DNA of 64,000 nt from Parabacteroides hominis (GCF_014287585.1 NZ_JACOOJ010000011.1:1-64000), one strand, 5' to 3'. Counted from the stretch's first letter, positions 17,500-26,712 are shown. A program made the numbers and translations. Notes: generated from the letters alone by a model not told the origin.

Positions 17500-19167
17500 T
17501 TATTTCCAGCCTTCGTTCTGGGCGATACGACCTGGGTTCAAGTCGATCTCTGCTTGCGGGATCGGCCACCAGAAATCTCTTGCGGTATAGGCATCTCTCT
17601 CCGCAGGAATCAAAACGGTATGTTTAGGTGTCCCGCTTGAGAAGTCGCGATATTCGATACCTTCGATCGGCTTGTTCATTACATCCAACAAGATGTTCCA
17701 ACGACGGATATCGGCAAAACGAAGGCCTTCCTGTGCAAGTTCCACACGTCTTTCGTTGCGGACCAGATCCCGGAGGCTGCCGTTATAACGTTCGGCTACC
17801 ATCTTGTCGATATCGTTCGTATTGCCGGCACGGTCACGGATCACTTTTATCAGAGACTTGGCCTCGTCCGTACTTCCGCCGGTCTCCACCAATGCTTCCG
17901 CCCTCAACAGGTAGGCTTCCGCATAGCGGAAAATAATAAACGAGTTGTAAGTTGTCCATGTTTCTTCTTCCTGGCAATATTTCTTCCAGGACAAGCCGGT
18001 AGGCGTCTTGTTCCATTCGCCACCGCCACCTTCCGCCAATACATCACCTACGCTGACTTCCTTGTCCTGCAAAGCCCCGTAATCCTTATTGGGATCAAAA
18101 TAGGTTTTGCCATCCTTTTCAACCACATTGTTCGGGATCGTATTAAAATATTTGCCACGCATTTCCATACCCGGAGCATAGATAGTCTGGTAAAAACGGG
18201 GATCTTTATTCAGATACGGCCTAACCTCGTTCCTCTCGCCCACATATTCGAAAGCATCCGCCAAAGCCTTCACCGGAGTCGTCACGCAATATCCGCCGAT
18301 AGACTGGTTATACCAGTTTCCCCAACTGTTCGTCGCATCCAACGAATAGCGTCTGACCAGGATCACCTCATCCAGGTCTTCACAACCGGTTACGAACAGC
18401 TTGTCAAAGTCGGCCAGTTGCGGAGCGGAGGCAACCAATTGGGCCGTTTCATCCAACGTAACCTGGAAATAAGACTTATCATTCAGGTAGCCGGCGGCAT
18501 AGGCAGCAGCACGCGCACGAAGCAAACGGGCCGCCGGTTTCCCGATCTTCGATTTATTGCTTGGCTTGTCCGGTAATCCGGCAATTGCCTTATCCAGATC
18601 ATCCAGGATAAAATCGAACACTTCTTTCGGGTCCTGTACTTGCTTAACGTTTTCACTCTCCGCTACCGTAGCCGGATTTTCCGTATAAAACATGATATGT
18701 CCGAAGATGGAAACCAAATCCAGGTAGAAATAGGCACGCAATGTACGAGCTTCACCCAAAACCTGGTTCCGGTTAGCATCGCTTTCCCCGCCGGGCCACT
18801 GGTACTTATCGATATTGTTGATCACATTATTCGCACGCTGGACGGAAATATATCCTTTATCCCATTTGTCGGCCGGGAAAGAGGATGCCGTACTTCCGAT
18901 GCCTCGTCCCAAATCATATCCCCTGTTCCAGCTATGCGTAACCAAACCATTATCCGTCACGCCATCCATCCATAAATCATAACTTTCGACATTCAACCTC
19001 TCATACAAAGCGGTCAACGCCTTTTCATAGTCTTCTGCCGATTTGAAATAACCGTCTGCCGTAATAATACCTTCCGGCTCCAGATCTATATTACTGTTAC
19101 AACCGCCTGCCATACAAAGTGCAAATGCCAATGCCCCATACAGCAACGATTTCTTATATATTTTCAT
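17500..19167 (-). CDS. SusD/RagB-family glycan-binding lipoprotein (locus 1)
   Basis: SusD proteins sit on the outer membrane and hand glycans to the SusC pore. The 555-residue protein has a lipoprotein signal ending AGGC (Cys23), N-terminal TPR-like helices (YFKSAEDYEKALTALYERLN) and a RagB-type C-terminus (NERRVELAQEGLRFADIRRW). It ends PGRIAQNEGW, typical of the family. It follows SusC by 23 bp. Confidence 0.95.
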   Translation of the reverse strand: MKIYKKSLLYGALAFALCMAGGCNSNIDLEPEGIITADGYFKSAEDYEKALTALYERLNVESYDLWMDGVTDNGLVTHSWNRGYDLGRGIGSTASSFPADKWDKGYISVQRANNVINNIDKYQWPGGESDANRNQVLGEARTLRAYFYLDLVSIFGHIMFYTENPATVAESENVKQVQDPKEVFDFILDDLDKAIAGLPDKPSNKSKIGKPAARLLRARAAAYAAGYLNDKSYFQVTLDETAQLVASAPQLADFDKLFVTGCEDLDEVILVRRYSLDATNSWGNWYNQSIGGYCVTTPVKALADAFEYVGERNEVRPYLNKDPRFYQTIYAPGMEMRGKYFNTIPNNVVEKDGKTYFDPNKDYGALQDKEVSVGDVLAEGGGGEWNKTPTGLSWKKYCQEEETWTTYNSFIIFRYAEAYLLRAEALVETGGSTDEAKSLIKVIRDRAGNTNDIDKMVAERYNGSLRDLVRNERRVELAQEGLRFADIRRWNILLDVMNKPIEGIEYRDFSSGTPKHTVLIPAERDAYTARDFWWPIPQAEIDLNPGRIAQNEGWK

Positions 19168-19190
19168 AATGCTCTATTTATTAGTTTAGA

Positions 19191-22100
19191 TTAAAAGATA
19201 ATGTTTACACCGAAGTTCACGATTTTCAACGGAGGGAAATCATTGAGTCTATCGCTCTTTCCTTCCGGGTCCAGACCTTGATACAAGCTACTGAATGTAA
19301 GCAGGTTCGAACCTGAAACATACAATCTCAGCTTCGTGATTCTCAGTTTGTCCGTGATACCCTTCGGGAAGGTATAACCCAACTGGGCGTTCTTCAGACG
19401 AAGATAGTTTGTCTTTTTCAGGAAGAACGAGTTGTAGGTAGAGGCATTCCGGTTATTGGCCGCTTCCAAACGAGGCATTTCGGCATTTCCATTCTGGTTC
19501 TCTTCCGTCCATCTGTCGCGGAAATGTACGCCGGTGAAGGCCTCATAGCTCGGTCCTTCGATCCATTCGCCGTACATCATACGGTTCGCGCCGCTCGATC
19601 CCTGGAACAACAAACTCAAATCGAAACCTTTATATTCGCCACTGATATTCCATCCATATGTGAACTTAGGGATATTGGAGGCAAAGATCTGACGGTCGTC
19701 CGGATCGATCGTTCCGTCGTTATTCGTATCGACCAGCTTCACATCGCCGGCATGAAGATCGGACATACCGCGCGGGTCCGATTTATATTTGGCACGGTAC
19801 TCTTCCAACTCCTGTTCGTTAGCGATCAAACCGTCTGCCTGATAAATATAGAAAGCGTTCAATGGCGAACCGATCGTCTGGATATTATAACCGCTGATAT
19901 TCTTGTCATCGCCGCCGCGGTCGATCCATTCGTTCTTGTTATAAGCCAGGTTGAAAGAGGTGTTGAACGTAAACTCTCCGAACGTCTTACGGAAACCGAC
20001 CATGGCTTCTATACCTGAGTTACGAACCACTCCGGCGTTCTGTTCGGGAGCATCCAAACCGATGAAATGAGGGATACCCAATGCTAACAAAATATCTTTC
20101 GTATCTTTTGAGTACCAGTCCAATTCACCATAAATCATATTATTCAGAAAACCGAAGTCCAAACCGATATTGGTCTGTTCCACCGTTTCCCAAGTCACAT
20201 CCGGATTTGCCATCTTCTTCTGGTAAACCGCAGAAACAAGGCTACCGTTCATGACCACATTCGAGGTGTTATACTGAGGCAGATACATGAAGGCATCGAT
20301 ACGTTCGTTACCGGTCTGTCCCCAGGAAGCTCTCAGTTTCAGATTATCCACAAATCCTAAATTCTTCATAAATCCTTCTTCCGAAATACGCCATGCGGCA
20401 GAGAAAGACGGGAAAACGCCCCATTTATGCCCTTTGGCAAAACGGGAAGAACCGTCGGTACGGATATTCGCTTCAAATAAATACTTATCCTTGAAACCGT
20501 AGTTTACACGTCCGAAGAAAGAATTGATACCCCATTTTGTCGGATATCCTTCTGCAAACTGGCTACCGGCCGAACCTAAAGAGATATCAGGCAATGCATC
20601 CGAAATCAAGTCCTTACGCTGAGCCATCGAATAGTAGTTGCGATAAGAGATCTGTTCCATACCGTAGAGCAATGCCAAATCATGGTCGTCACCGAAACGC
20701 TTCTTGTAATTGGCCAGGAAACGCAATGTCATCTGGTAGCTGTTGTTACGTGAATCTTTTACGCTATTCGGATTATTACGTTGTGTAACCAGCTCGCCGC
20801 CTTCATTATAATACTTATAATTCTTATAATGGATCTTCCTTCTGTCCCATGAACCGTTCAAAGAAGCCATACCCGTAAAGACCAAATCTTTTATAGGCTC
20901 GAAGTCGGCTTTTACCTGTCCGTAAATAATATCTTTGTTATAGCGGTCTTCTCCAACCACATCCATATCCATAAGCGAAATAGCATTCCGGTTCTGTTTG
21001 TCCAAACGGTAATCGCCATTTTCATATCTTACCGGAGAAGTCGGTTGCATGCTCCATACATCAGATTGCACACTGCCCAACGCTTCCGGCCACAAACGGT
21101 CGATGTGGCGATATGTCACGTCACTACTTACTTTCAGCATCTTGCCAATGTTCAAATCCGTATTGACACGATAGCTATAACGCTGATATTCCGTATTTTT
21201 AACCAGACCCGGCTGATCCAGGTAATCGAAAGAAACCAGATAGCGTCCGACTTCGCTACCCCCGGTCAGGTTTAAGGTGTGCTGTGTGATATAAGTCGGT
21301 TTATAGACTTCATTCGCCCAATTGATATAAGAGTGGTTATACGGATCATCTCCTCTTTCCGTTGCCAGAATATCATCTTCCGAATATTTGATCGAACCTC
21401 CGGCATTCACAAGCGCCTCATTCGTCATCGTCATATACTCGCGTGCGGAAACTTGTTCGGCTCTTACCGCCCGGTCCTGGAAACCGATCGTACCGTCGTA
21501 CGATAATTTCACTTTCCCTTCCTTACCACGTTTGGTTGTTACTAAGATTACACCGTGAGCAGCACGTGAACCGTAGATAGAAGCAGATGCGGCATCTTTC
21601 AAAACGGAGATATTCTCGATTTCGGAAGAAGGAATCTGGCTCAAAGACATTTCGATACCGTCCACCAATACCAACGGTTTGGCATTGCCGGTCGTACCGA
21701 CACCGCGTAAGTAGATTTCAGGATCGTCACTACCCGGAGCACCTCCACGGTCGACTACCGTGATACCGGGACTCAATCCCTGTAAAGCTTTTGTGGCATT
21801 CACGACGGTCATCTTATTGATTTCATCCCCTTCCAGTTTGGTAACGGCGCCGGTAGTCGTCACTTTACGCTGAATACCGTAACCGACAACAACGACCTCG
21901 CTCAATGCCTGGGTATCTTCAACCAACTGGATAGCCAATGTCGACTGGTTACCTACTTTCACCTCTTGTGTATTATAACCGATATATGAAACCTGTACGA
22001 CCGCACCCGGAGCGACTTCCAGTGTAAACTTGCCATCGATATCGGTGATAATACCATTTGTAGTCCCTTTTTCGATCACATTGGCGCCAATAATCGGTTC

Positions 22101-22538
22101 ACCCATATCATCCGTAACGACACCAGTGATTGTTTTCTTCTGCTGGGTTACGACCGGAGCTGACACATCTTTTGCTTTATAGCTTGACAATACAATATAA
22201 GAACCCTTCTGGGAATAATTCAATCCCAACTGGGTAGAGAGGTTATCCAAGACTTCCTTGATGGATCTGCCGACCATATTAACAGATATCTTTTTATTTA
22301 CATTTACGCCGGCATCATAGATGAAAAGGTAATCCGTCTGCTTTTCAATAGTATTCAAGTAATCTTTCAGTGAAAGATTATCACCCTGTAGGGTGATCTT
22401 TTGCGATATCGCATTTTCCGCATGTAAGCAGAAAATGGCTGCAAATAATAACATATAGGTTATTCTCATAATCCTAAATAAATGTTTATGCCGTGATTTT
22501 GATACATCATAAAACCCCGACAAAGGTATTTTATTCAT
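19191..22538 (-). CDS. SusC/RagA TonB-dependent receptor with STN domain (locus 1)
   Basis: The outer-membrane pore for glycan import, powered by TonB. In order: a long basic lead then a signal peptide (MRITYMLLFAAIFCLHAENA), an STN domain (about residues 50-105) that contacts the FecR-type anti-sigma factor, a carboxypeptidase-like Ig domain (ITGVVTDDMGEPIIGANV), a TonB box region before VVGYGIQRK, the plug and a 22-strand barrel ending FGVNIIF. I choose the ATG at 22538 (1115 aa) as in other SusC proteins. The STN domain and the neighbouring FecR/sigma pair mean this locus is probably induced by its own glycan through trans-envelope signalling. Confidence 0.95.
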   Translation of the reverse strand: MNKIPLSGFYDVSKSRHKHLFRIMRITYMLLFAAIFCLHAENAISQKITLQGDNLSLKDYLNTIEKQTDYLFIYDAGVNVNKKISVNMVGRSIKEVLDNLSTQLGLNYSQKGSYIVLSSYKAKDVSAPVVTQQKKTITGVVTDDMGEPIIGANVIEKGTTNGIITDIDGKFTLEVAPGAVVQVSYIGYNTQEVKVGNQSTLAIQLVEDTQALSEVVVVGYGIQRKVTTTGAVTKLEGDEINKMTVVNATKALQGLSPGITVVDRGGAPGSDDPEIYLRGVGTTGNAKPLVLVDGIEMSLSQIPSSEIENISVLKDAASASIYGSRAAHGVILVTTKRGKEGKVKLSYDGTIGFQDRAVRAEQVSAREYMTMTNEALVNAGGSIKYSEDDILATERGDDPYNHSYINWANEVYKPTYITQHTLNLTGGSEVGRYLVSFDYLDQPGLVKNTEYQRYSYRVNTDLNIGKMLKVSSDVTYRHIDRLWPEALGSVQSDVWSMQPTSPVRYENGDYRLDKQNRNAISLMDMDVVGEDRYNKDIIYGQVKADFEPIKDLVFTGMASLNGSWDRRKIHYKNYKYYNEGGELVTQRNNPNSVKDSRNNSYQMTLRFLANYKKRFGDDHDLALLYGMEQISYRNYYSMAQRKDLISDALPDISLGSAGSQFAEGYPTKWGINSFFGRVNYGFKDKYLFEANIRTDGSSRFAKGHKWGVFPSFSAAWRISEEGFMKNLGFVDNLKLRASWGQTGNERIDAFMYLPQYNTSNVVMNGSLVSAVYQKKMANPDVTWETVEQTNIGLDFGFLNNMIYGELDWYSKDTKDILLALGIPHFIGLDAPEQNAGVVRNSGIEAMVGFRKTFGEFTFNTSFNLAYNKNEWIDRGGDDKNISGYNIQTIGSPLNAFYIYQADGLIANEQELEEYRAKYKSDPRGMSDLHAGDVKLVDTNNDGTIDPDDRQIFASNIPKFTYGWNISGEYKGFDLSLLFQGSSGANRMMYGEWIEGPSYEAFTGVHFRDRWTEENQNGNAEMPRLEAANNRNASTYNSFFLKKTNYLRLKNAQLGYTFPKGITDKLRITKLRLYVSGSNLLTFSSLYQGLDPEGKSDRLNDFPPLKIVNFGVNIIF

Positions 22539-22551
22539 AACTTTGTGATAT

Positions 22552-22623
22552 TTAAAGATTAATACTTGTGTTAGACATGTGTTAGTTGCAAGGCGGTGAA
22601 TCTCGCACATTCATCGCCTTTTT
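22552..22623 (+). ncRNA. Candidate antisense small RNA over the susC leader (locus 1)
   Basis: A plus-strand -7 box TAACTTTG (22538-22545) sits exactly on the susC start codon, and a plus-strand terminator (stem 22590-22601 with 22609-22620, then TTTTT) follows. This predicts an RNA of about 72 nt complementary to the susC leader. Cis-antisense RNAs of this type (DonS in Bacteroides fragilis) repress glycan loci. The same arrangement occurs at the other susC. No -33 element is visible. Confidence 0.5.
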
Positions 22624-22688
22624 ACATTGTTTTCCGTATTCTATTTCATCCCATAGGCATTTCTCGTTTTTAATTTAAGGTTACACAC

Positions 22689-23633
22689 TTACTTTATATA
22701 GATAATCGTATTATCGTCATTGCGGGAAAAAGTAAAACGCGTACTGCGTTGCAACACCTGCAAGATGAAATCCACACCGTCCGAAACACGGCATTTACCG
22801 CTGCATTTATAGTCATGCAGGCTTTTGTTACGGATCACGATACGGATGTCATACGTTTTTTCAAAACGTTTCATCAAATCGGCAAAACGGATATCTTCAA
22901 AGCAGATCAACCCCTCTTTCCAACGATAATTATCCAGGTTACGGATCGAATCGACCACCATTTTACCGCCCGTCCATTCCGCTTTCTGCATCGGGGCGAG
23001 CAGGATGGAGGGACCGGGATTCATTTTATTTGTCAGCTCGATGGAACCTTCCAGCAGGGCGGCTGAAAATTCGCAATCCGACTCATCCGCCTGTACATTA
23101 AACTTCGTCCCTAAAACTTTTATGTCGCATTGATTCGTTTGCACGATAAAGGGATGTTCCGCATCTTTAGAGACATCGAAATAAGCTTCCCCTTTCAACG
23201 AGACGCTACGGGATTCCTCCGTAAAAGAGGCCGGATAGGCCAATTCGCTACAAGCGTTCAGCCAGACATTCGTCCCGTCGGACAGGGTAAGGTTCGCCCG
23301 CTGGCCCGGAGGAACGACTATCTTATTCATCGCCAATACAGGAGCCGGTTTCGCCATGTTATTATATATGTACAAGGCAGACACTACCAATACGGAAATT
23401 GCAGCAGCGATCTTCAGCGATTCTCCGATAACAAAAGGCAGGCTGAAACGGCGACCGGATTGTGCCATACTGCTATTTTTCGCTTTATGCAACAATAGCA
23501 CATCAAAATATTTCCGCTCCCTTATCAGCTCTTCCCGATTCTTATCAGAAGCATCCACCCAGTCGCAAACAGCCTCTTCCTCTTCAAAAGAGGCTGTTCC
23601 TGCAAAAAACCGATGTAATACTTTTCTGTCCAT
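22689..23633 (-). CDS. FecR-family anti-sigma factor (locus 1)
   Basis: A 314-residue inner-membrane regulator: a cytoplasmic N-terminus that binds sigma (FFAGTASFEEEEAVCDWVDA), one membrane segment (about 75-92), the periplasmic FecR domain (VSLKGEAYFDVSKD, VLGTKFNVQA) and a C-terminal DUF4974-like domain that meets the STN domain of SusC. Unusually, a glycosidase gene separates it from its sigma factor. Its start is only 7 nt below a copy of the paired promoter-like element. Confidence 0.93.
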   Translation of the reverse strand: MDRKVLHRFFAGTASFEEEEAVCDWVDASDKNREELIRERKYFDVLLLHKAKNSSMAQSGRRFSLPFVIGESLKIAAAISVLVVSALYIYNNMAKPAPVLAMNKIVVPPGQRANLTLSDGTNVWLNACSELAYPASFTEESRSVSLKGEAYFDVSKDAEHPFIVQTNQCDIKVLGTKFNVQADESDCEFSAALLEGSIELTNKMNPGPSILLAPMQKAEWTGGKMVVDSIRNLDNYRWKEGLICFEDIRFADLMKRFEKTYDIRIVIRNKSLHDYKCSGKCRVSDGVDFILQVLQRSTRFTFSRNDDNTIIYIK

Positions 23634-23640
23634 ATACTAT

Positions 23641-23672
23641 ATAAGCACCTAACGAAAGCAACCCCCTAAAAT
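23641..23672 (-). promoter_or_regulatory. Paired element upstream of fecR (locus 1)
   Basis: The minus strand reads TTTTAGGGG, 12 bases, AGGTGCTTAT. The same two blocks with the same 12-base gap occur at 25695-25726. Two conserved blocks at fixed spacing are what an ECF sigma promoter looks like. Here it abuts the fecR start and would give an almost leaderless mRNA. Confidence 0.45.
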
Positions 23673-25654
23673 TTTATCCGAATATTTTCGCCTTCTTTTA
23701 TTTTCCGGTTGCTGATCGTTTTTCCATCAGCGATAACGGCGACTTGCAATTTATCGCCAAGACGCTTCACTTCAATATCGAAAACGGTATCGAACGCGCA
23801 AATCTTTCGCAAGTTCATGTGATCCCACTCCTGCGGGAGCCGGGGAGTAAAGACAAACGAATGCAGGCCGGTCGGACGAATGCCGAACATGCCTTCCGTG
23901 ATGATGCGGCAATACAAACCGCTTTCGGCTGACAGATGGCGCTGGCTGCCTTCCGGCCATGCCTCGATGGCATAAGGGACATGCTCACCCAACAGACGCT
24001 GGTTCGAGTAGAACTTCAGGTAATCGGTGGCTTTCTCCGTTTCGCCGCAGGCATACACACCACGCAAAGCATACAAGGTGGAACGATCCCAGAACGTTTC
24101 GCTTCCCGCCTGTGTCAAGAGGCCGTTTTCCGTCCACAAGCGCGGGGAGAACAAAGCCTGTATGGTCGCATCCTTCCGGTCCTGGATTCCAACCGTGAGC
24201 GGAATGCAGATCCAGGAACGCAGGACATCGTTTCCTTCATAATATTTATAGGTATCAAATCCCTCTACAGTCCCGCCGAAATAGCGGTCGATGTTTTTCT
24301 TCAGGGCCGTTGCCTGGCGGGCATAAGCAGCAACCGGCTTACCTAAATCTTTGCCTAAATAACCGGCTGAGATCAAGGCATCATAATATAAGGAAGAAGT
24401 ACAAAGGTTTGCTTTCCCGGCAGGGAAACGGTTTTCCAGTTCATCCGCATCGGAAGCCACGACCCCGCCCTCGTTCAAATTGCGCCGGCAATATTCCAGA
24501 CACCATTCGATCAACGGCCATAACTTTTCGGCTTCCGCCTTATCTCCGCGGGACAAGGCATAGCGGGAAGCGCCATAAGCGACCATCGCCGCATCGCCAC
24601 GATCACCGGCTCCCGCCCAGACGTCGAGGCCTTCCGCTATGATCGAGCTGGGCAACGGCTTGTATTCCGGATTCATGAAACGGGCAAAATGTTCATACGA
24701 GCACAGTGCGGAACGGTTTCCGACCTCATATCCCAAGTAAGGGAAGAAGGGGTTGATATATTCCGCCTGGTCGTTCGCCCAGATAGCAGCATAGTAGGAT
24801 TCGCCGCCGGGACCATGCATCAGGCCGCCTTTCGTGTCGTAAATGCTTTCCGCTCCACGGATTTTTGCAAAAGCGAACATGGTGTTGATGACAGGATCGG
24901 GCGTATCCAGGACCAGGTTATCCCAGAATCCGGCAATCAAATCCTGCCGGGCCTGTAATTCCCGGTCAATATCGAACGATAGCTCGCTCTCATCCTTTTT
25001 ATATCCGGCAAAAGTCGCGCTGAACGTCAACTCCTCGCCCGGTTGCAACTGGCGGGCCGCCTGTCCGTTGATAGTCGAAACTAACTTATAGCTGCCATCC
25101 ACCCCTTTCGCAGCATCCGTCTCGACAACCGAGCGTGAAGAAGGGATTTCCACCGATATCGCGGATTCGCCTGTATTCCGTAAAATATATTTTTCACAGA
25201 AAGCCGGATTCTTGGCGGAAGGGAACAGGATACGCGTCAGGCTGAGTTTTCCCTTACGGGGAAGCGCGTATTCGCTCTGCACGACCATCGTGCCATTCAA
25301 CGTGACCTCTTTTACTTTCTCGTTCAGCAAAGACTGTCCGTTTACCTCGACCATATCCGTCACGTCCCAGGCAAAACGACGCATCAAGCTGGCATGCGTA
25401 TTATTCGGAATCGTGCGGAGCATCGGCCATACCATACTTCTGTTCAGCATAAAGGCGCCGTCCGCATCGACTCCGTAGCGGAGCACGGTCGAGACTTTCA
25501 ACCCGCTCATTTCAATATGGTCCTCATGCGGAACCCGCCCGTCTATCTGCCAGGTAATACCGCCGGCAGGATTAATAACCCAGCGATCGGCTGCCGATAC
25601 GGAGAGGCAGCTAATCCATAAAAGAGATAAAAGGCAATAAATCTGTTTTCTCAT
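23666..25654 (-). CDS. Secreted six-hairpin glycosidase (locus 1), family unassigned
   Basis: 662 residues with a Sec signal (LLSLLWISCLSVSAA). An N-terminal beta-sandwich (about 25-250) is followed by an (alpha/alpha)6 barrel, as in glycogen-debranching and GH78-like enzymes. Barrel marks include YYAAIWANDQAEYINPFFPY, SDADELENRFPAGKANLCTS, SETFWDRSTLYALRG and AIEAWPEGSQRHLSAESGLY. The acidic residues in WANDQAE and EAWPEG are candidate catalysts. It lies between the sigma and FecR genes and has its own copy of the paired promoter-like element, so it is probably a direct target of the locus sigma factor. Confidence 0.75.
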   Translation of the reverse strand: MRKQIYCLLSLLWISCLSVSAADRWVINPAGGITWQIDGRVPHEDHIEMSGLKVSTVLRYGVDADGAFMLNRSMVWPMLRTIPNNTHASLMRRFAWDVTDMVEVNGQSLLNEKVKEVTLNGTMVVQSEYALPRKGKLSLTRILFPSAKNPAFCEKYILRNTGESAISVEIPSSRSVVETDAAKGVDGSYKLVSTINGQAARQLQPGEELTFSATFAGYKKDESELSFDIDRELQARQDLIAGFWDNLVLDTPDPVINTMFAFAKIRGAESIYDTKGGLMHGPGGESYYAAIWANDQAEYINPFFPYLGYEVGNRSALCSYEHFARFMNPEYKPLPSSIIAEGLDVWAGAGDRGDAAMVAYGASRYALSRGDKAEAEKLWPLIEWCLEYCRRNLNEGGVVASDADELENRFPAGKANLCTSSLYYDALISAGYLGKDLGKPVAAYARQATALKKNIDRYFGGTVEGFDTYKYYEGNDVLRSWICIPLTVGIQDRKDATIQALFSPRLWTENGLLTQAGSETFWDRSTLYALRGVYACGETEKATDYLKFYSNQRLLGEHVPYAIEAWPEGSQRHLSAESGLYCRIITEGMFGIRPTGLHSFVFTPRLPQEWDHMNLRKICAFDTVFDIEVKRLGDKLQVAVIADGKTISNRKIKEGENIRIKF

Positions 25655-25694
25655 GTTACTTAATTGATAATGTGTTTTTCAAGTTTCCTTTATA

Positions 25695-25726
25695 ATAAGC
25701 ACCTCAAAAAGGATATCCCCTAAAAA
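25695..25726 (-). promoter_or_regulatory. Paired element upstream of the six-hairpin glycosidase
   Basis: TTTTAGGGG, 12 bases, AGGTGCTTAT on the minus strand, 40 nt before the start codon. Blocks and gap match the copy upstream of fecR. Candidate target of the locus 1 sigma factor. Confidence 0.5.
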
Positions 25727-25756
25727 AAATATCATTTTTCCTGAAACACTTTCATT

Positions 25757-26311
25757 TCACATGAACAAAACAATCGTCATATAGTCCTTCAACTTCACTT
25801 TCAATATCTTCAATGCCTTGGATATATGGAACTCCACGCTCTTGACGGAAAGCGAGAAATGGGCGGCGATCTCCGGGTATGTCTTATTTTCATAGCGGCT
25901 CATGATAAAGATCCGGCGGGTCTTGTCGGGCATCATCGCCAACGCCTCATCGACGAGCCGCCCGGCTTCCGAGCTGAAGATTTCCTGGGGGTCGCAGGCT
26001 TCGAGGGTGGCGATCCTCAGGCTGTTCACCCGTTGCTGATGTTCCTGGATGCGTTGTTCCACATCTTCGCGGACACGAAGATGACGAAGGTAATTCAGGC
26101 ATTTATGTTTGATCGCCTCTAAGATATAGGCCGGAATATTCGAATCGGAAGAAAGAGAATGGCGGTTTTCCCAATAATACATGATCCCCTCGACAGCAAT
26201 ATCTTCCGCTGCCGCTTCATCTTGCAGGTACGTGTTGGCAAAACGCACAAACAATCCGTGATATTCGGCAAACAATTTATTAAAAGCTTTTATCTCCGAG
26301 GCTGTTTCCAT
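25757..26311 (-). CDS. ECF sigma factor of locus 1
   Basis: A 184-residue group IV sigma factor of the bacteroidetal FecI-like type. Region 2: FNKLFAEYHGLFVRFANTYL, then AAEDIAVEGIMYYWENR. Region 4: MMPDKTRRIFIMSRYENKTY and a helix-turn-helix (IAAHFSLSVKSVEFHISKAL). The frame is open to 26455, but those codons run into the palindrome array, so the ATG at 26311 is used. It pairs with the FecR at 22689-23633. A near-consensus -7 box (TATCTTTA, 26330-26337) lies just upstream. Confidence 0.92.
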   Translation of the reverse strand: METASEIKAFNKLFAEYHGLFVRFANTYLQDEAAAEDIAVEGIMYYWENRHSLSSDSNIPAYILEAIKHKCLNYLRHLRVREDVEQRIQEHQQRVNSLRIATLEACDPQEIFSSEAGRLVDEALAMMPDKTRRIFIMSRYENKTYPEIAAHFSLSVKSVEFHISKALKILKVKLKDYMTIVLFM

Positions 26312-26365
26312 GATATCTCTTTTCGCGGATAAAGATAGTATAAATTTTCCTAACAAAAAGTTTCC

Positions 26366-26705
26366 GGAAACAGTGTTTCCTATGTATTTCTTTTCGGGAT
26401 GGCCGCGGAAACAATGTTTACAGGCATAAGCGGAACAATATATAGCTGGAAACAATGTTTCTGAGCCTATTCAGGAGAAAAACAGGAAGAAACAATGTTT
26501 CCGGTTCCGTTCGGAATAGAAAGTAACAAGAAACGGTGTTTCCGGACTATTTCCAACCGGGAAGTAAAAAGAAACAGTGTTTCCGGCATGTTCCCAATCG
26601 GAAAGTAACAAGAGACACTGTTTCCGGGCTGTTTTTTTGAAAAAGGACCAGGAAACACTGTTTTTAGCTACTTTCTATTCCGAACGGAACCAGAAACAAT
26701 GTTTC
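26366..26705. repeat. Array B: nine palindromes at 41-bp period between the two glycan loci
   Basis: Nine copies of GAAACANTGTTTC are centred near 26373, 26414, 26455, 26495, 26536, 26577, 26618, 26658 and 26699, so steps are 40-41 bp throughout. Spacers are about 28 bp and partly related: several carry a second palindrome TTCC-N4-GGAA and the string AAGTAACAA. Spacer 4-5 and spacer 8-9 are reverse complements over 23 bp; with their flanking cores this makes a 37-bp inverted repeat with one mismatch (26489-26525 with 26669-26705). The array starts 8 bp past the GH31 stop and ends shortly before the locus 1 sigma gene. Open frames across it are side effects. Confidence 0.9.
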
Positions 26706-26712
26706 TGCGCAT

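Noticed and set aside
22521..22528. Minus-strand TACCTTTG inside the susC coding start as the susC promoter
   Set aside because: It would force a start downstream and remove the usual basic lead of SusC; it codes for IPL and is probably chance.
26366..26705. CRISPR array
   Set aside because: The repeat core is only 13 bp and palindromic, spacers are partly related to each other, and no cas genes are near.
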